From positions 558,001 to 622,000 of the forward strand of contig NZ_JAJFAY010000002.1 of assembly GCF_021083305.1 (NCBI RefSeq): DNA of 64,000 bases. The letters run 5' to 3'. Below, in pieces: positions 36,338 through 44,649 of the stretch. The stretch comes from Haladaptatus sp. DYF46. Its GTDB lineage: Archaea; Halobacteriota; Halobacteria; Halobacteriales; Haladaptataceae. The translations under genes were made by a program, and so were the position numbers. Position 1 is the stretch's first letter. Every line of letters starts with the position of its first letter. The notes beneath the pieces were generated by a model that was given only the letters and a program-made list of their open reading frames with translations, searched no databases and had not been told where the DNA came from.

Positions 36338-38572
36338 TTATACGAGGTCCCCGAATGCGTCGAGAACCGAGGCGACGACGCTCGCGTTCGTCGTGTCGGT
36401 TCCGGCGCTCGTCGCGGTTCCGGCTTGGGTCGTCTCGTTTCCGGCGCTGGTCGTCGTTTCGGCCTGGGTCGTCGCAGCTCCGACCGTCGTCGTTTCAGCC
36501 TGGGTCGTCTCGTTTCCGGCGCTGGTCGTCGTTTCCGCTTGCGTCGCATTTTCGACGGTCGTCGTCTGCGATGCGGCCGTCGTGGTTCCTGCACTCGTCG
36601 TCTCTGCACTCGTCGTGGTTCCGGCTTGCGTCGTCGTCCCCGTCGTAGTCGTCGCGTTTTCACCGGCCCCCAGCGTTGTCGTCGCGTTTTCACCGGCCCC
36701 CAGCGTTATCGTCGCTAGTTGACCGAAGTTGCGGGCGTACACGCCGTGCGGGTACGTCCCGGGTGCAACACCGGTCGTGGGAATCTCGAAGGTAACGGTC
36801 GTACTCTGGTCCGCGTCCAACGTGACGTTCTGGCGCTGAACCACCGTCCCCGCCAACCGGAAGTCCACGGGTTGCGTGAGTTGCTGGCTGGTCGGGTTGG
36901 TGATGGTCGCGCTGACGGATATCGTGTCACCGACCGTCGCGTTCGACGGTGCTTCGAGGTTGCTCACCGAGAACGACGGTCCGAGGTCGCTGACGTTCTC
37001 CACGGTGGCGTTTCCGGCTTGAGTCGTGGTAGTCGTACCCTCTGCCGACGTGCCCTGCGCGGCCGTGGTTTGGGTCGTACTCGTCGACTGTGTCGTCGTT
37101 TCTGCCGCCGTCGTGGTGTTCGCACAGCCACAACCGCTCGTGGTGGTCGTTCCGGTCGCCGACGTGGTGGTCGTGGCCGCTCCACCGCCACCGACCTGCG
37201 TCGTGGTCGACGTGCCCGTCGTGGGCGCTGCTGTCGTCGTGGACGTGGTCGTCGCACCGCCACCGCTCTCGACGGTCACGTACGCCGAGTCGGCGACGAT
37301 GTTGTTGTCCACCACGTACGGCAGGTCAGCGCTGCCGCCCGACGTCACGAAGTCGTACACCTGATTGTCGTTGGTGTCGAGGTGCGGCATCGCAATGAGC
37401 GTCTGGCTCTCGGTCAGCGGTTCGTTGAGCGTCACGCTGACGTTCTCGTGCGTCCCCGGTTCGAGGTATTCCGACGTTCCGACGACGCTCCCGACGACGT
37501 TGCCGTCGAGGAGGCTCGAATCGTGGATGGTGACGAAGCCACCCTCCGACAGGGTAGCTGAATCGACCGTCACCGTCTGTCCGTCACTGGTCTGGTTGTC
37601 GAACGTGACGTCCGCGTCCAGATTCGACATCGTCGGTTGTTCGGGAACACCCGGTCCTCCCGGCATGTGCGGGAGGTTGGGTAGGCTCACGTTCCGCGGT
37701 GCGTCCACGATGAACGTCGTGTTCTGAATCGTGATGTCGCGGAGTACCACGCGGACGGTATCGATGTCGTCCGTCGAAGTCGCGTTGGCCTGTTCCGCAA
37801 CGTCGTTCACATCGCTCTGTGAGACGTCCGGTCCGCGTTGGACGACGTCCGACGCCGACCCGTTCTGGAGCAGCTCGGTCGTGTTGACGTGAACCGTCTC
37901 GTCTTCCAAGTCGACGCCGCTCACGACTTCGGTGCGGTCGGGTTGGGTACTGTCACCAACCACGAACGACCACTCGGCGATGGAGAGCGATTCGATACGG
38001 AACACGAACTGCTGTCCCGTCTGGTTCGTCTCGTTGCCCATCGCGGGGCCTTCCTCGCCCACCGAAATCTGCGCGTCGTCGACGACGGCTTCGCCGTTTG
38101 CGGTGTACGGTCCGTCAACGGTGCCGTTTCCGATAACGAAGTCGTAGACGCCGTTCGAATTCGTGTCCATGTGCGGCATCGCGATGAGCGTCTCCGTGTC
38201 GTTGATGGGTCGCGCGAGCGTCACGCTGACGTTCTCGTGCGTCCCCGGTTCGAGATATACGGAGTTGCCCAACACGCTGCCGACGACGTTCCCGTCGAGC
38301 AGGCTTTGGTCGTGGATGGCGACGAAGCCACCCTCTTGCATGGTCACGGACGAGATGACGAGCGTCTCGCCGTCACTTTGTTGGTCGTTTATCGTTACGT
38401 TTGCCTCCGATGTGTTCATCTGTGACACATCGTTCAGGCCCGTAACCTGCGTTTCAGATGCCGTATTCGACCCCCCTCCGCCCGACGTCGCTAGCGATGT
38501 CGCAACACCGCCGGCGAAGACGACGAGAAGGGACACGAATACAGCACTCACTGTTCTCGGGATTCGTGTCAT
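36338..38572 (-). CDS. Secreted surface protein with two DUF7282-like repeats and Thr-rich linkers
   Basis: A 744-residue protein with a Sec-type signal (RTVSAVFVSLLVVFAGGVA). Two copies of a ~110-residue domain (around 40-160 and 305-425) share VTIHD- or VAIHD- and NVVGSV then YLEPGTHENVSVTL. A Thr-rich linker containing GCGCA follows, then a CARDB-like beta domain (about 525-615, VGDTISVSATITNPT) and a second long Thr/Ala/Glu-rich tail with many N-x-T sites. It probably stands at the cell surface, likely glycosylated. There is no clear C-terminal PGF anchor; the end SVVASVLDAFGDLV is weakly hydrophobic. Confidence 0.85.
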   Translation of the reverse strand: MTRIPRTVSAVFVSLLVVFAGGVATSLATSGGGGSNTASETQVTGLNDVSQMNTSEANVTINDQQSDGETLVISSVTMQEGGFVAIHDQSLLDGNVVGSVLGNSVYLEPGTHENVSVTLARPINDTETLIAMPHMDTNSNGVYDFVIGNGTVDGPYTANGEAVVDDAQISVGEEGPAMGNETNQTGQQFVFRIESLSIAEWSFVVGDSTQPDRTEVVSGVDLEDETVHVNTTELLQNGSASDVVQRGPDVSQSDVNDVAEQANATSTDDIDTVRVVLRDITIQNTTFIVDAPRNVSLPNLPHMPGGPGVPEQPTMSNLDADVTFDNQTSDGQTVTVDSATLSEGGFVTIHDSSLLDGNVVGSVVGTSEYLEPGTHENVSVTLNEPLTESQTLIAMPHLDTNDNQVYDFVTSGGSADLPYVVDNNIVADSAYVTVESGGGATTTSTTTAAPTTGTSTTTQVGGGGAATTTTSATGTTTTSGCGCANTTTAAETTTQSTSTTQTTAAQGTSAEGTTTTTQAGNATVENVSDLGPSFSVSNLEAPSNATVGDTISVSATITNPTSQQLTQPVDFRLAGTVVQRQNVTLDADQSTTVTFEIPTTGVAPGTYPHGVYARNFGQLATITLGAGENATTTLGAGENATTTTGTTTQAGTTTSAETTSAGTTTAASQTTTVENATQAETTTSAGNETTQAETTTVGAATTQAETTTSAGNETTQAGTATSAGTDTTNASVVASVLDAFGDLV
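36651..36710 (+). repeat. 30-base tandem repeat inside the Thr-rich coding tail
   Basis: Two adjacent 30-base units (36651-36680 and 36681-36710) differ at a single base. They encode the repeated LGAGENATT segment on the minus strand, so repeat length can change in multiples of ten residues without frameshift. Confidence 0.75.
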
Positions 38573-38778
38573 GTCTCTCCCATTCCGCGACCGATTTGAC
38601 GACGAGATAACCGATAAACGGCGTCCACCGTTCACGGGTTAAGACGCCGATTCGACGGGTTAAGTCGCTCCTTCGCGCACCGGCCCGTCCGACGACGACG
38701 AGAACAACACTCACTTTCCACACGCACCAGCGACGCTTTCGAAGGCTGTTTAATCGTCGGCCTTCGATTTGCGGGTAG

Positions 38779-39705
38779 ATGTCGATGCGCGTTACCTTCC
38801 TCGGAACCAGTGGGGCAGTGCCGACGACGGAACGAAACCCGAGCTCTATCCTCGTCAACCGGGAAGGCGACCGCCTGCTCTTCGACGCCGGAGAGGGGAC
38901 CCAGCGCCAGATGATGCGCTTTGGAACCGGGTTCACCGTCTCCGACCTCTTCATCACGCACCTTCACGGCGACCACATCCTCGGAATCCCCGGCCTGGTT
39001 CAGACGTGGGATTTCAACGACCGCGACGACCCGCTCACGATATACACGCCGCGCGGAACCGGGGAGGACGTCCACGCGCTCGTTCACGCGGCGGGCCACC
39101 AACCGTCGTTCCCCGTCCACATCACGGAGGTCGCACCCGGCGAGGTCGCGGTCCGCCGCGACGAGTACGAGGTCCGCGCCTTCCGTACGGACCACGACGC
39201 GAACTCCGTCGGCTACGCGCTGGTCGAAGACGAGCGAAAGGGTCGCTTCGACCGCGAACGGGCCGAGGAACTCGGCGTCCCCGTCGGCCCGAAGTTCCAG
39301 CAGCTCCACGGCGGGGACCCCGTCGAACTCGACGACGGTTCCGTCGTCCGCCCCGAGCAAGTCGTCGGCGAACCGCGACCCGGCCGCCGGTTCGTCTACA
39401 CCGGCGACACCCGACCCACCGAGCAGGTCGTCTCGGCCGCCGAAAACGCCGACCTGCTCGTCCACGACGCGACGTTCGCCGACGACAGAAAGGACCGCGC
39501 GCAGAAGACCGCTCACTCGACCGCGAGGCAGGCCGCGAACGTCGCCCGCCGCGCCGATGCGGCCCGACTCGCCATCACACACGTCTCCTCGCGCTACGCC
39601 GGAAACGTCTCCGCGCATCTGAACGAGGCCGGCGCGGAGTTCGAGGGCGAGATCTTCGCCCCCGACGACGGCGACCTCATCGACGTTCCGTTCCCGGACG
39701 AGTAG
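38779..39705 (+). CDS. rnz: Ribonuclease Z (tRNA 3' processing endonuclease)
   Basis: A 308-residue metallo-beta-lactamase nuclease that cuts tRNA precursors at the 3' end. The THLHGDH motif (H61, H63, D65, H66), GTSGAVPT near the start and FVYTGDTRPT, then ITHVSSRY, carry the zinc and catalytic residues. The TATA-like gtttaatc (38748-38755) lies about 27 bases upstream of ATG 38779, favouring that start over the ATG two codons later. Confidence 0.93.
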   Translation: MSMRVTFLGTSGAVPTTERNPSSILVNREGDRLLFDAGEGTQRQMMRFGTGFTVSDLFITHLHGDHILGIPGLVQTWDFNDRDDPLTIYTPRGTGEDVHALVHAAGHQPSFPVHITEVAPGEVAVRRDEYEVRAFRTDHDANSVGYALVEDERKGRFDRERAEELGVPVGPKFQQLHGGDPVELDDGSVVRPEQVVGEPRPGRRFVYTGDTRPTEQVVSAAENADLLVHDATFADDRKDRAQKTAHSTARQAANVARRADAARLAITHVSSRYAGNVSAHLNEAGAEFEGEIFAPDDGDLIDVPFPDE

Positions 39706-39772
39706 GGCAACTCGGGCGATACTTCGAACGCCATCGCACCGTCTCAAAAAAGGCCGACTTACACCGTCAATT

Positions 39773-40942
39773 CTATCGAAGCTGTTCGCGGGCGGCGGCC
39801 ATACCGGCCTCCAAGTCCACGTCCTCGCCGACGTCGAGGAACGCCTCGCCGATGGTTCGAACGCCGCGCAGGACCTGCTCCGACGAGAGGTTGCCCATGT
39901 TGCTCACGCGGAATATCTCGCCGCCGAGGTGGGCCTGTCCGCCGCTGATGCTCGCGCCGCGTTCGGTCACGGCGTCGAAGAAGTCGTCCGGGTTCTCCCG
40001 GACGCCGACGGGGAGCGACACCGCCGTCAGGGTGTTCGAGTACTCCGAGGCGTCGTTTCGCTCGGGGAACATCGACAGCCCCATCGCGGTGAACGCCGCT
40101 CGGAACGCGGCGGACTGTCGGCGATGGCGCGCGATGCGTTCCGGCATGCCCTCCTCCTCGATGTGGCCGACGGCCAGTGCGAGGCCACGGAACAGCGGCA
40201 CAGCGCTGGTAAAGGGCGTCTGATGGGAGTCAGCCTTACGAAGGTGCCAGTCCAAATCCTCGTAGAACGGCGCGCTCTCGCCGTCGAATGCCTCCTGTGC
40301 GCGGGGCGTGGCGTACATCGCGCTCGTTCCCGGCGGGGCCGCGAGGGCCTTCTGTGCGTCCGTCACCGCGACATCGACGTTCCACTCGTCCACGAGGAAC
40401 TCGTCGCCGCCGAGGGACGTCACGCCGTCCACGACGAAGTAGGCGTCGTGTTCCGCCGCGATTTCGCCGACTTCCGCGACGGGGTTCACCAGTCCCGTAC
40501 TCGTCTCGTTGTGGACCATCGTCACGACTTTCGTGTCGTCCGTTACGGCCTCGGCGACGGCCTCGGGGTCTATGGAGTGACCCCACTCGGACGTGACCGG
40601 CGTCACGTCCGCGTACCGGTCGGCGATTCGCTTGAATCGCCGACCGAACTTGCCGTTCACGACGGCGACCACTTCGTCGTCTTCACCGGCGAGGTTGGCG
40701 ACGGCGGCCTCCATCGCCATCGTCGCCGTCCCGTTGAAGATGAGGCTGGTACCGCCGTTCGTCGTCGGCGTTCCGTCGAGCGAAGAGCGTTCGAAGACGT
40801 AATCGAGGCCGTCTTGGGCGTCCTCGTACACCGACTCGAACTCCGCGGAGCGGTGTGACACCATCGGCTCGCTCATCACTTGTCGAACGTCGCGCGCGAG
40901 GGGTACCGGACCCGGGTTGAGTAGGAGAAAATCCTCTCGCAT
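39773..40942 (-). CDS. Class V aminotransferase (alanine-glyoxylate/serine-pyruvate type)
   Basis: A 389-residue PLP enzyme. It starts MREDFLLLNPGPVPL, has the T-rich PLP pocket (FNGTATMAMEAAV), the substrate block HNETSTGLVNP and the PLP-lysine in DAQKALAAPPGTS. The family moves amino groups between alanine or serine and glyoxylate or pyruvate. Related haloarchaeal genes are sometimes annotated as phosphoserine transaminase, so the physiological substrates are uncertain. The ATG at 40942 gives the family-like start. Confidence 0.88.
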   Translation of the reverse strand: MREDFLLLNPGPVPLARDVRQVMSEPMVSHRSAEFESVYEDAQDGLDYVFERSSLDGTPTTNGGTSLIFNGTATMAMEAAVANLAGEDDEVVAVVNGKFGRRFKRIADRYADVTPVTSEWGHSIDPEAVAEAVTDDTKVVTMVHNETSTGLVNPVAEVGEIAAEHDAYFVVDGVTSLGGDEFLVDEWNVDVAVTDAQKALAAPPGTSAMYATPRAQEAFDGESAPFYEDLDWHLRKADSHQTPFTSAVPLFRGLALAVGHIEEEGMPERIARHRRQSAAFRAAFTAMGLSMFPERNDASEYSNTLTAVSLPVGVRENPDDFFDAVTERGASISGGQAHLGGEIFRVSNMGNLSSEQVLRGVRTIGEAFLDVGEDVDLEAGMAAAREQLR

Positions 40943-41064
40943 ACTCACCCGTTCTACCTCCCCATAAATAAGCGTCGTGCGCCGCGCAAATTCCGCCACT
41001 TGTCGTCAACCGCCTGTTAGCTACCCCGACCGAATCGGGAACGTTCGAGCAAGCAACTTCGGAT

Positions 41065-41724
41065 TCACTCGTCGCTCGGCACGTTCGGGAGAAGCCACCT
41101 GAGGAGCGCCACCGGACTTCGGGACTGCGTCCAGATCGTCCCCGGCCCTTCGAGTTCACAGAGGAGGCCGCCCCTGCCGCCCGTCGACGACTGGACGCTA
41201 TCGGACCGCGTCACCTCGAACTCCACCGACCCCTCGAACGCGACGACGTGTCCGGTGTCCACGAGGTACGTCTCTCCGGGGTCGAGGCTGACGACCGACA
41301 CGGCCCCGTAACTGGAGAGGAACGCGAGTCCCGCGCCCGAGAGTTCGAGGAGGAAGTCGCCGGAGCACTCCATGAACGTCTCCCCCTCGTCTAACGGCGC
41401 GTCGAAGTCGATACCGGGTTCCGCCGCGAGAAACGAACACGACTGGACGTACAGCGTCTCGTCGCGGAGTTCGTAATGAAAGATATCGCCCGGAAACGGC
41501 GGCGCGAGCCTGACCATCCCGGGGTTGTTCGTGGCAAACGTGGTCGAAAACGCCGCGTTCCCATCGGAAACGGAGCGTTCGAGCGCCGGTGTCGTATCCG
41601 AGGGAACGTCCACCGTCGCCGAATGGCTGACCAGCGACCCCGACTCGGCCCGAATCTCCTCGCCCGCGTCCAGTGTCAGTACGAGTTCGGCGAACGCTGG
41701 CTGGTTCGTGATTTCGTACTCCAT
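41065..41724 (-). CDS. AIM24 family protein
   Basis: A 219-residue single-domain beta-helical protein with the family pattern: N-terminal YEITNQPAFAELVLTL, a Gly-Ser-Leu block EIRAESGSLVSHSATV, and GDFLLELSGAGLAFLSSYGA in the second half. AIM24 proteins oligomerise and are found in bacteria, archaea and mitochondria; the biochemical role is unsettled. It ends next to the decayed tRNA-flanking region. Confidence 0.88.
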   Translation of the reverse strand: MEYEITNQPAFAELVLTLDAGEEIRAESGSLVSHSATVDVPSDTTPALERSVSDGNAAFSTTFATNNPGMVRLAPPFPGDIFHYELRDETLYVQSCSFLAAEPGIDFDAPLDEGETFMECSGDFLLELSGAGLAFLSSYGAVSVVSLDPGETYLVDTGHVVAFEGSVEFEVTRSDSVQSSTGGRGGLLCELEGPGTIWTQSRSPVALLRWLLPNVPSDE

Positions 41725-41970
41725 GCTCGACTAAGCCACGACGCCACGACGGATAGCCCTCCCGGCCTCCTCCTCGGTTCGTGACCTGCTTTTTCGATGA
41801 TGGGCTTTCGACTGGATACTGGGCCGGTTTCTGCGCTCGGGAGTCTCAAAAATCGAACTGCGAGCGACGTTCTCGTGAGCGACTGAAAGGAGCGAACGAG
41901 AACGAGCAAGCGTGGTTCGAAAATCGGAGATTTTCGTCATCGCGAAAGAGCTTTGCTCTTTCGAACGACA

Positions 41971-41996
41971 GCAAAAGGTTGACGAGTACGATGGGA
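41971..41996 (+). repeat. Partial copy of tRNA-Arg 3' end and flank (copy 1)
   Basis: This 26-base stretch matches 42226-42251, which spans the tRNA 3' end and its flank, at 24 of 26 positions. It carries the gcaaaaggtt prefix that precedes the genuine tRNA 3' end. Confidence 0.6.
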
Positions 41997-42059
41997 GTCA
42001 CGCGAGTGTAGCGAGGGTGACTCCATCGTGCGAGCGAGACGAGCGTAACCGAAGTCGAG

Positions 42060-42082
42060 CGAGCACGATGGGATTCGAATCC
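42060..42082 (+). repeat. Partial copy of tRNA-Arg 3' end (copy 2)
   Basis: It matches tRNA positions from the discriminator to the T-loop (42238-42260) at 22 of 23 bases. The copy is itself flanked by an inverted repeat (cgagcac at 42060-42066, gtgctcg at 42084-42090). Confidence 0.65.
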
Positions 42083-42237
42083 TGTGCTCGTCTCTCGTCT
42101 TCGGTAGCGGTAGCGGTAGTCGCTAGAGATAGAACTGCGAGCGTAAGCGAGCAGGCCAAGGAACCCCCGAAGGGGGTGACGCAGAGCTTTTCATGAACGT
42201 TTTGCCAGCGAACGAAGTGAGCGCAGCAAAAGGTTCA

Positions 42238-42312
42238 CGAGCACGATGGGATTCGAACCCACGGCCGTCGGATTAGAAGTCCGACGCTCTATCCAGACTG
42301 AGCTACGTGCCC
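42238..42312 (-). tRNA. tRNA-Arg (anticodon UCU)
   Basis: Reading from 42312 down, the 7-bp acceptor GGGCACG pairs with CGTGCTC (one G-U). The D-arm GCTCAGTCTGGATAGAGC, anticodon arm TCGGA-CTTCTAA-TCCGA with TCT at the anticodon, and T-arm GTGGG-TTCGAAT-CCCAT are all standard. No intron is present and CCA is not encoded. It reads AGA codons, which are rare in haloarchaea. Confidence 0.93.
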
Positions 42313-42405
42313 TCGGTACAGCATTATCGGCGAACCTTCATAAGAAGGTGGGATTCCTCCCCGCAAACACAGCCCTTAAGCACGGTTCACGAGAAAATCA
42401 AACCG

Positions 42406-42987
42406 ATGCGAGTAATCGGAACCGTCGGCCTTCCGGGGAGCGGCAAAGGCGAGGCCGCCACCGTCGCCGAGGAGATGGACATCCCGGTCGTCACGATGGG
42501 CGACGTCATCCGCGCGGCGTGTCGCAAGCGCGGTCTCGACCCGGCGAAACACCACGGCGAAATCGCCAAGGCGCTCCGGGAGGAGAACGGCCCGGACGCC
42601 ATCGCACAGGCATCTCTCCCGCAGATAGATGAGGCACTGACGGCGAGCGACACCGTCCTCGTCGACGGGATTCGGTCGGGCGTCGAAGTCGAGCGGTTCG
42701 AGGACGCCTTCGGCGACGATTTCGTGCTGGTGAGCATCGAAGCGCCGTTCGACGTTCGCGCGGACCGATTGAGCGAGCGGGGGCGCGACCACTCCGATGC
42801 CGACGAAGCGCGACTGCGAGAACGCGACGAACGGGAACTCGGGTTCGGTCTCGACCGTGCGATGGCGCGGTCCGACGCCGTCATCGACAACACCGGGACG
42901 CTCGACGGGTTTCGTCGTCGAATTCGCGCGCTCCTCGAAGCCGGAGTTTCGGGCCTTGAGAACGTAGAATCGGAGGAGAACGCATGA
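42406..42987 (+). CDS. UPF0200 family nucleotide kinase-like protein
   Basis: A 193-residue P-loop protein (VGLPGSGKGEAATV) with an adenylate/dephospho-CoA-kinase-like fold. It has TMGDVIRAACRKRGLD, VLVDGIRSGVEVERF and an ERGR/RERDERELG lid region. Members are widespread in archaea and lack an assigned substrate. The ATG at 42406 is used; the longer frame runs across the tRNA leader. It is translationally coupled (ATGA overlap) to the UPF0201 gene, so both probably serve a common role. Confidence 0.85.
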   Translation: MRVIGTVGLPGSGKGEAATVAEEMDIPVVTMGDVIRAACRKRGLDPAKHHGEIAKALREENGPDAIAQASLPQIDEALTASDTVLVDGIRSGVEVERFEDAFGDDFVLVSIEAPFDVRADRLSERGRDHSDADEARLRERDERELGFGLDRAMARSDAVIDNTGTLDGFRRRIRALLEAGVSGLENVESEENA

Positions 42988-43403
42988 TTTACAGCGTCGA
43001 TATCCGGATTACGGCACCGGTAAACGGCACGGAGATAGCGGCGCGAATCGAGGACGCAATCGAGAACGTCTTTCCCGGTGCGGAAGTGGAATCGGACGGC
43101 GAAGAGCTCGTCGCCGAGGCCCACAGCGTCGAACACTTCTCGGAACTCCTCCATCGACAGGAAATCCTCGACACGGCGCGGGGCGAGTTCTTCTCGGGGC
43201 GGGAGGGGAACACGCTTTCGTTCGACCTGAAAAAACAGGCCGCGTTTCAGGGCGTGGTCAACTTCGCCGTCGGCAACCCGGACGAACTCGGCGAACTCCA
43301 CGTTCGAATGCGGGTCGACGACCCGACCGTCAAGGAGTTCGTGGATTACGTCGCACCGCAGACAAAGGACGGAAAGCCGATAGAGGCCGACGACGAGCGG
43401 TAA
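42984..43403 (+). CDS. UPF0201 family protein
   Basis: A 139-residue protein with the family start IYSVDIRITAPVNGTEIAAR. Conserved features include AEAHSVEHFSELLHRQEILD and NTLSFDLKKQAAFQGVVNFA, and the fold resembles ribosomal L5-like RNA-binding domains. It overlaps the UPF0200 gene by four bases. The function remains unassigned; RNA binding is inferred from the fold. Confidence 0.87.
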   Translation: MIYSVDIRITAPVNGTEIAARIEDAIENVFPGAEVESDGEELVAEAHSVEHFSELLHRQEILDTARGEFFSGREGNTLSFDLKKQAAFQGVVNFAVGNPDELGELHVRMRVDDPTVKEFVDYVAPQTKDGKPIEADDER

Positions 43404-43415
43404 TCGGCTCGTTTT

Positions 43416-43973
43416 TCAGACCAGTAGTTGCACCACGACGAACAGGACGATGACGCCCAGCACGTCACAGGCGTTCGTCACGACCGGAATCACGACGTCG
43501 TCGGGGTCCAACTCGAACCGGTAGGCGACGTACGTGGCGACGAGCGTCACGAGTATCGCGACGAACGCCAGCACGATGCCGCTGACCAGCGAGACGAGGA
43601 CGACGATGGGCAATCCGAGTTTCGTCCCGCCGATGACCCACGTCAACGTCCACGCACCGAATCCGACCACCGGGAAAATCGTGACCGCGAGGAGAATAGT
43701 GGCGACGGCGTTTCCGGTGAGCACCTCGTCTTCACGTCCGAACGAGAGCGTCCCGAGGTGAAACGCGGTGGAGAGTCGCGCGGCGAGAATGCTCCCGAGG
43801 TTACCCGCCGTTCCGATGGTCACGGGCACCAACGCGAGCAACGTCGGATACTGTAACAGGGTGCTCTCGAACGATCCGAGGACGAGTCCGCTTCCGATTT
43901 CGACCATCGTTAGCGCGAGCAACACCGGGAGCATCGCTCGCATGATGGACCGAATCGTCCAGCGCGTCGGCAT
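43416..43973 (-). CDS. MgtE-like divalent cation transporter membrane half (second gene)
   Basis: This 185-residue protein is entirely a membrane domain with about five helices. It shows the MgtE/SLC41 pattern ALVPVTIGTAGNLGSILAARLS and DDVVIPVVTNACDVLGV, where the final Asp is a magnesium-site residue. It lacks the cytoplasmic N and CBS domains of bacterial MgtE. It directly abuts the gene for a matching half, so the two probably form one transporter, as two fused halves do in eukaryotic SLC41. Confidence 0.85.
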   Translation of the reverse strand: MPTRWTIRSIMRAMLPVLLALTMVEIGSGLVLGSFESTLLQYPTLLALVPVTIGTAGNLGSILAARLSTAFHLGTLSFGREDEVLTGNAVATILLAVTIFPVVGFGAWTLTWVIGGTKLGLPIVVLVSLVSGIVLAFVAILVTLVATYVAYRFELDPDDVVIPVVTNACDVLGVIVLFVVVQLLV

Positions 43974-44552
43974 CTAGCCGCCCCCGAGCGCGACGACGAT
44001 TCGGACGGCGAGCAGGAGAAACGAGATGCCGAACACGTCGCCCGTCGTCGTCACGAGCGGACCGACGAGCGTGTCCGGGTTTTGCCCGCGGCGATACCCC
44101 GCAAAGACGACGAGGACGACGGCAACCGTCAGCGCTACGCCCGACAACAGTCCCGCGATGAGCGCGATCGCGAGAAGGGTCGGAAGCGGCGCGACGGAGT
44201 CCGAGAGGGCTTTGAGAATCACGAACGCGGCCACCGACGCGAACAGACTGGCGAGGATGCCGTTCGCCAGCGAGGCTACGATCGCCGCCCATACCCGTTC
44301 GTCGTCCGGAACGAACGACGGTTCGACCAGCCCCTGATGGAGGCCGGACGCGAGACGCGCGCCGAGGGACCCGTAGACGTTCCCGCGGGTAGCCAGCAGC
44401 GCGGGGACGAGAACCAACAACCCCGGAATTTGGCGGAGTTCGGCGCGCATCCCGCCGAGAACGACGCCCGCGAACAGGCCGCCGACCATGCTCGCCGCAA
44501 GCGCAGGGAGGGCCTCTCGGTATGCCTCGGCGGCGACTTCCCGGACGGTCAT
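43974..44552 (-). CDS. MgtE-like divalent cation transporter membrane half (first gene)
   Basis: A 192-residue protein with five or so helices, including VPALLATRGNVYGSLGARLAS and DTLVGPLVTTTGDVFGI, the counterparts of the ion-pore motifs in the neighbouring half. Its stop is immediately followed by the start codon of the second half (zero gap), so the pair is an operon. Mg2+ or another divalent ion is the likely cargo, by family. Confidence 0.85.
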   Translation of the reverse strand: MTVREVAAEAYREALPALAASMVGGLFAGVVLGGMRAELRQIPGLLVLVPALLATRGNVYGSLGARLASGLHQGLVEPSFVPDDERVWAAIVASLANGILASLFASVAAFVILKALSDSVAPLPTLLAIALIAGLLSGVALTVAVVLVVFAGYRRGQNPDTLVGPLVTTTGDVFGISFLLLAVRIVVALGGG

Positions 44553-44649
44553 CTACTGCTGTGAAAGGTGGCACGGGACAAAAAAGCGGTGTGTTGCGGT
44601 TTCACTTGCGGCGAGACATCGTATCCGACGAAATCGAACGAAAAGGCGG

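Larger units (their letters stand above)
41725..42237. other. Degraded intergenic region flanking tRNA-Arg with copies of its 3' end
   Basis: There is no supported gene here. It contains low-complexity gcgagcg/acgagcg-type repeats, hairpins such as aaagagc-ttt-gctcttt (about 41945-41961), and two sequences that resemble the tRNA 3' end or flank (41971-41996 and 42060-42082). Together they suggest a scar of past integration at the tRNA 3' end. Confidence 0.5.

Noticed and set aside
36238-36693. Upstream extension of the RfcC frame
   Set aside because: The extra 150 codons are repetitive Arg/Pro-rich sequence read out of frame from the Thr-rich tail of the surface protein; the true start is ATG 36237.
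42238-42312. Intron in tRNA-Arg
   Set aside because: The anticodon loop is a normal seven bases and all arms pair without interruption.
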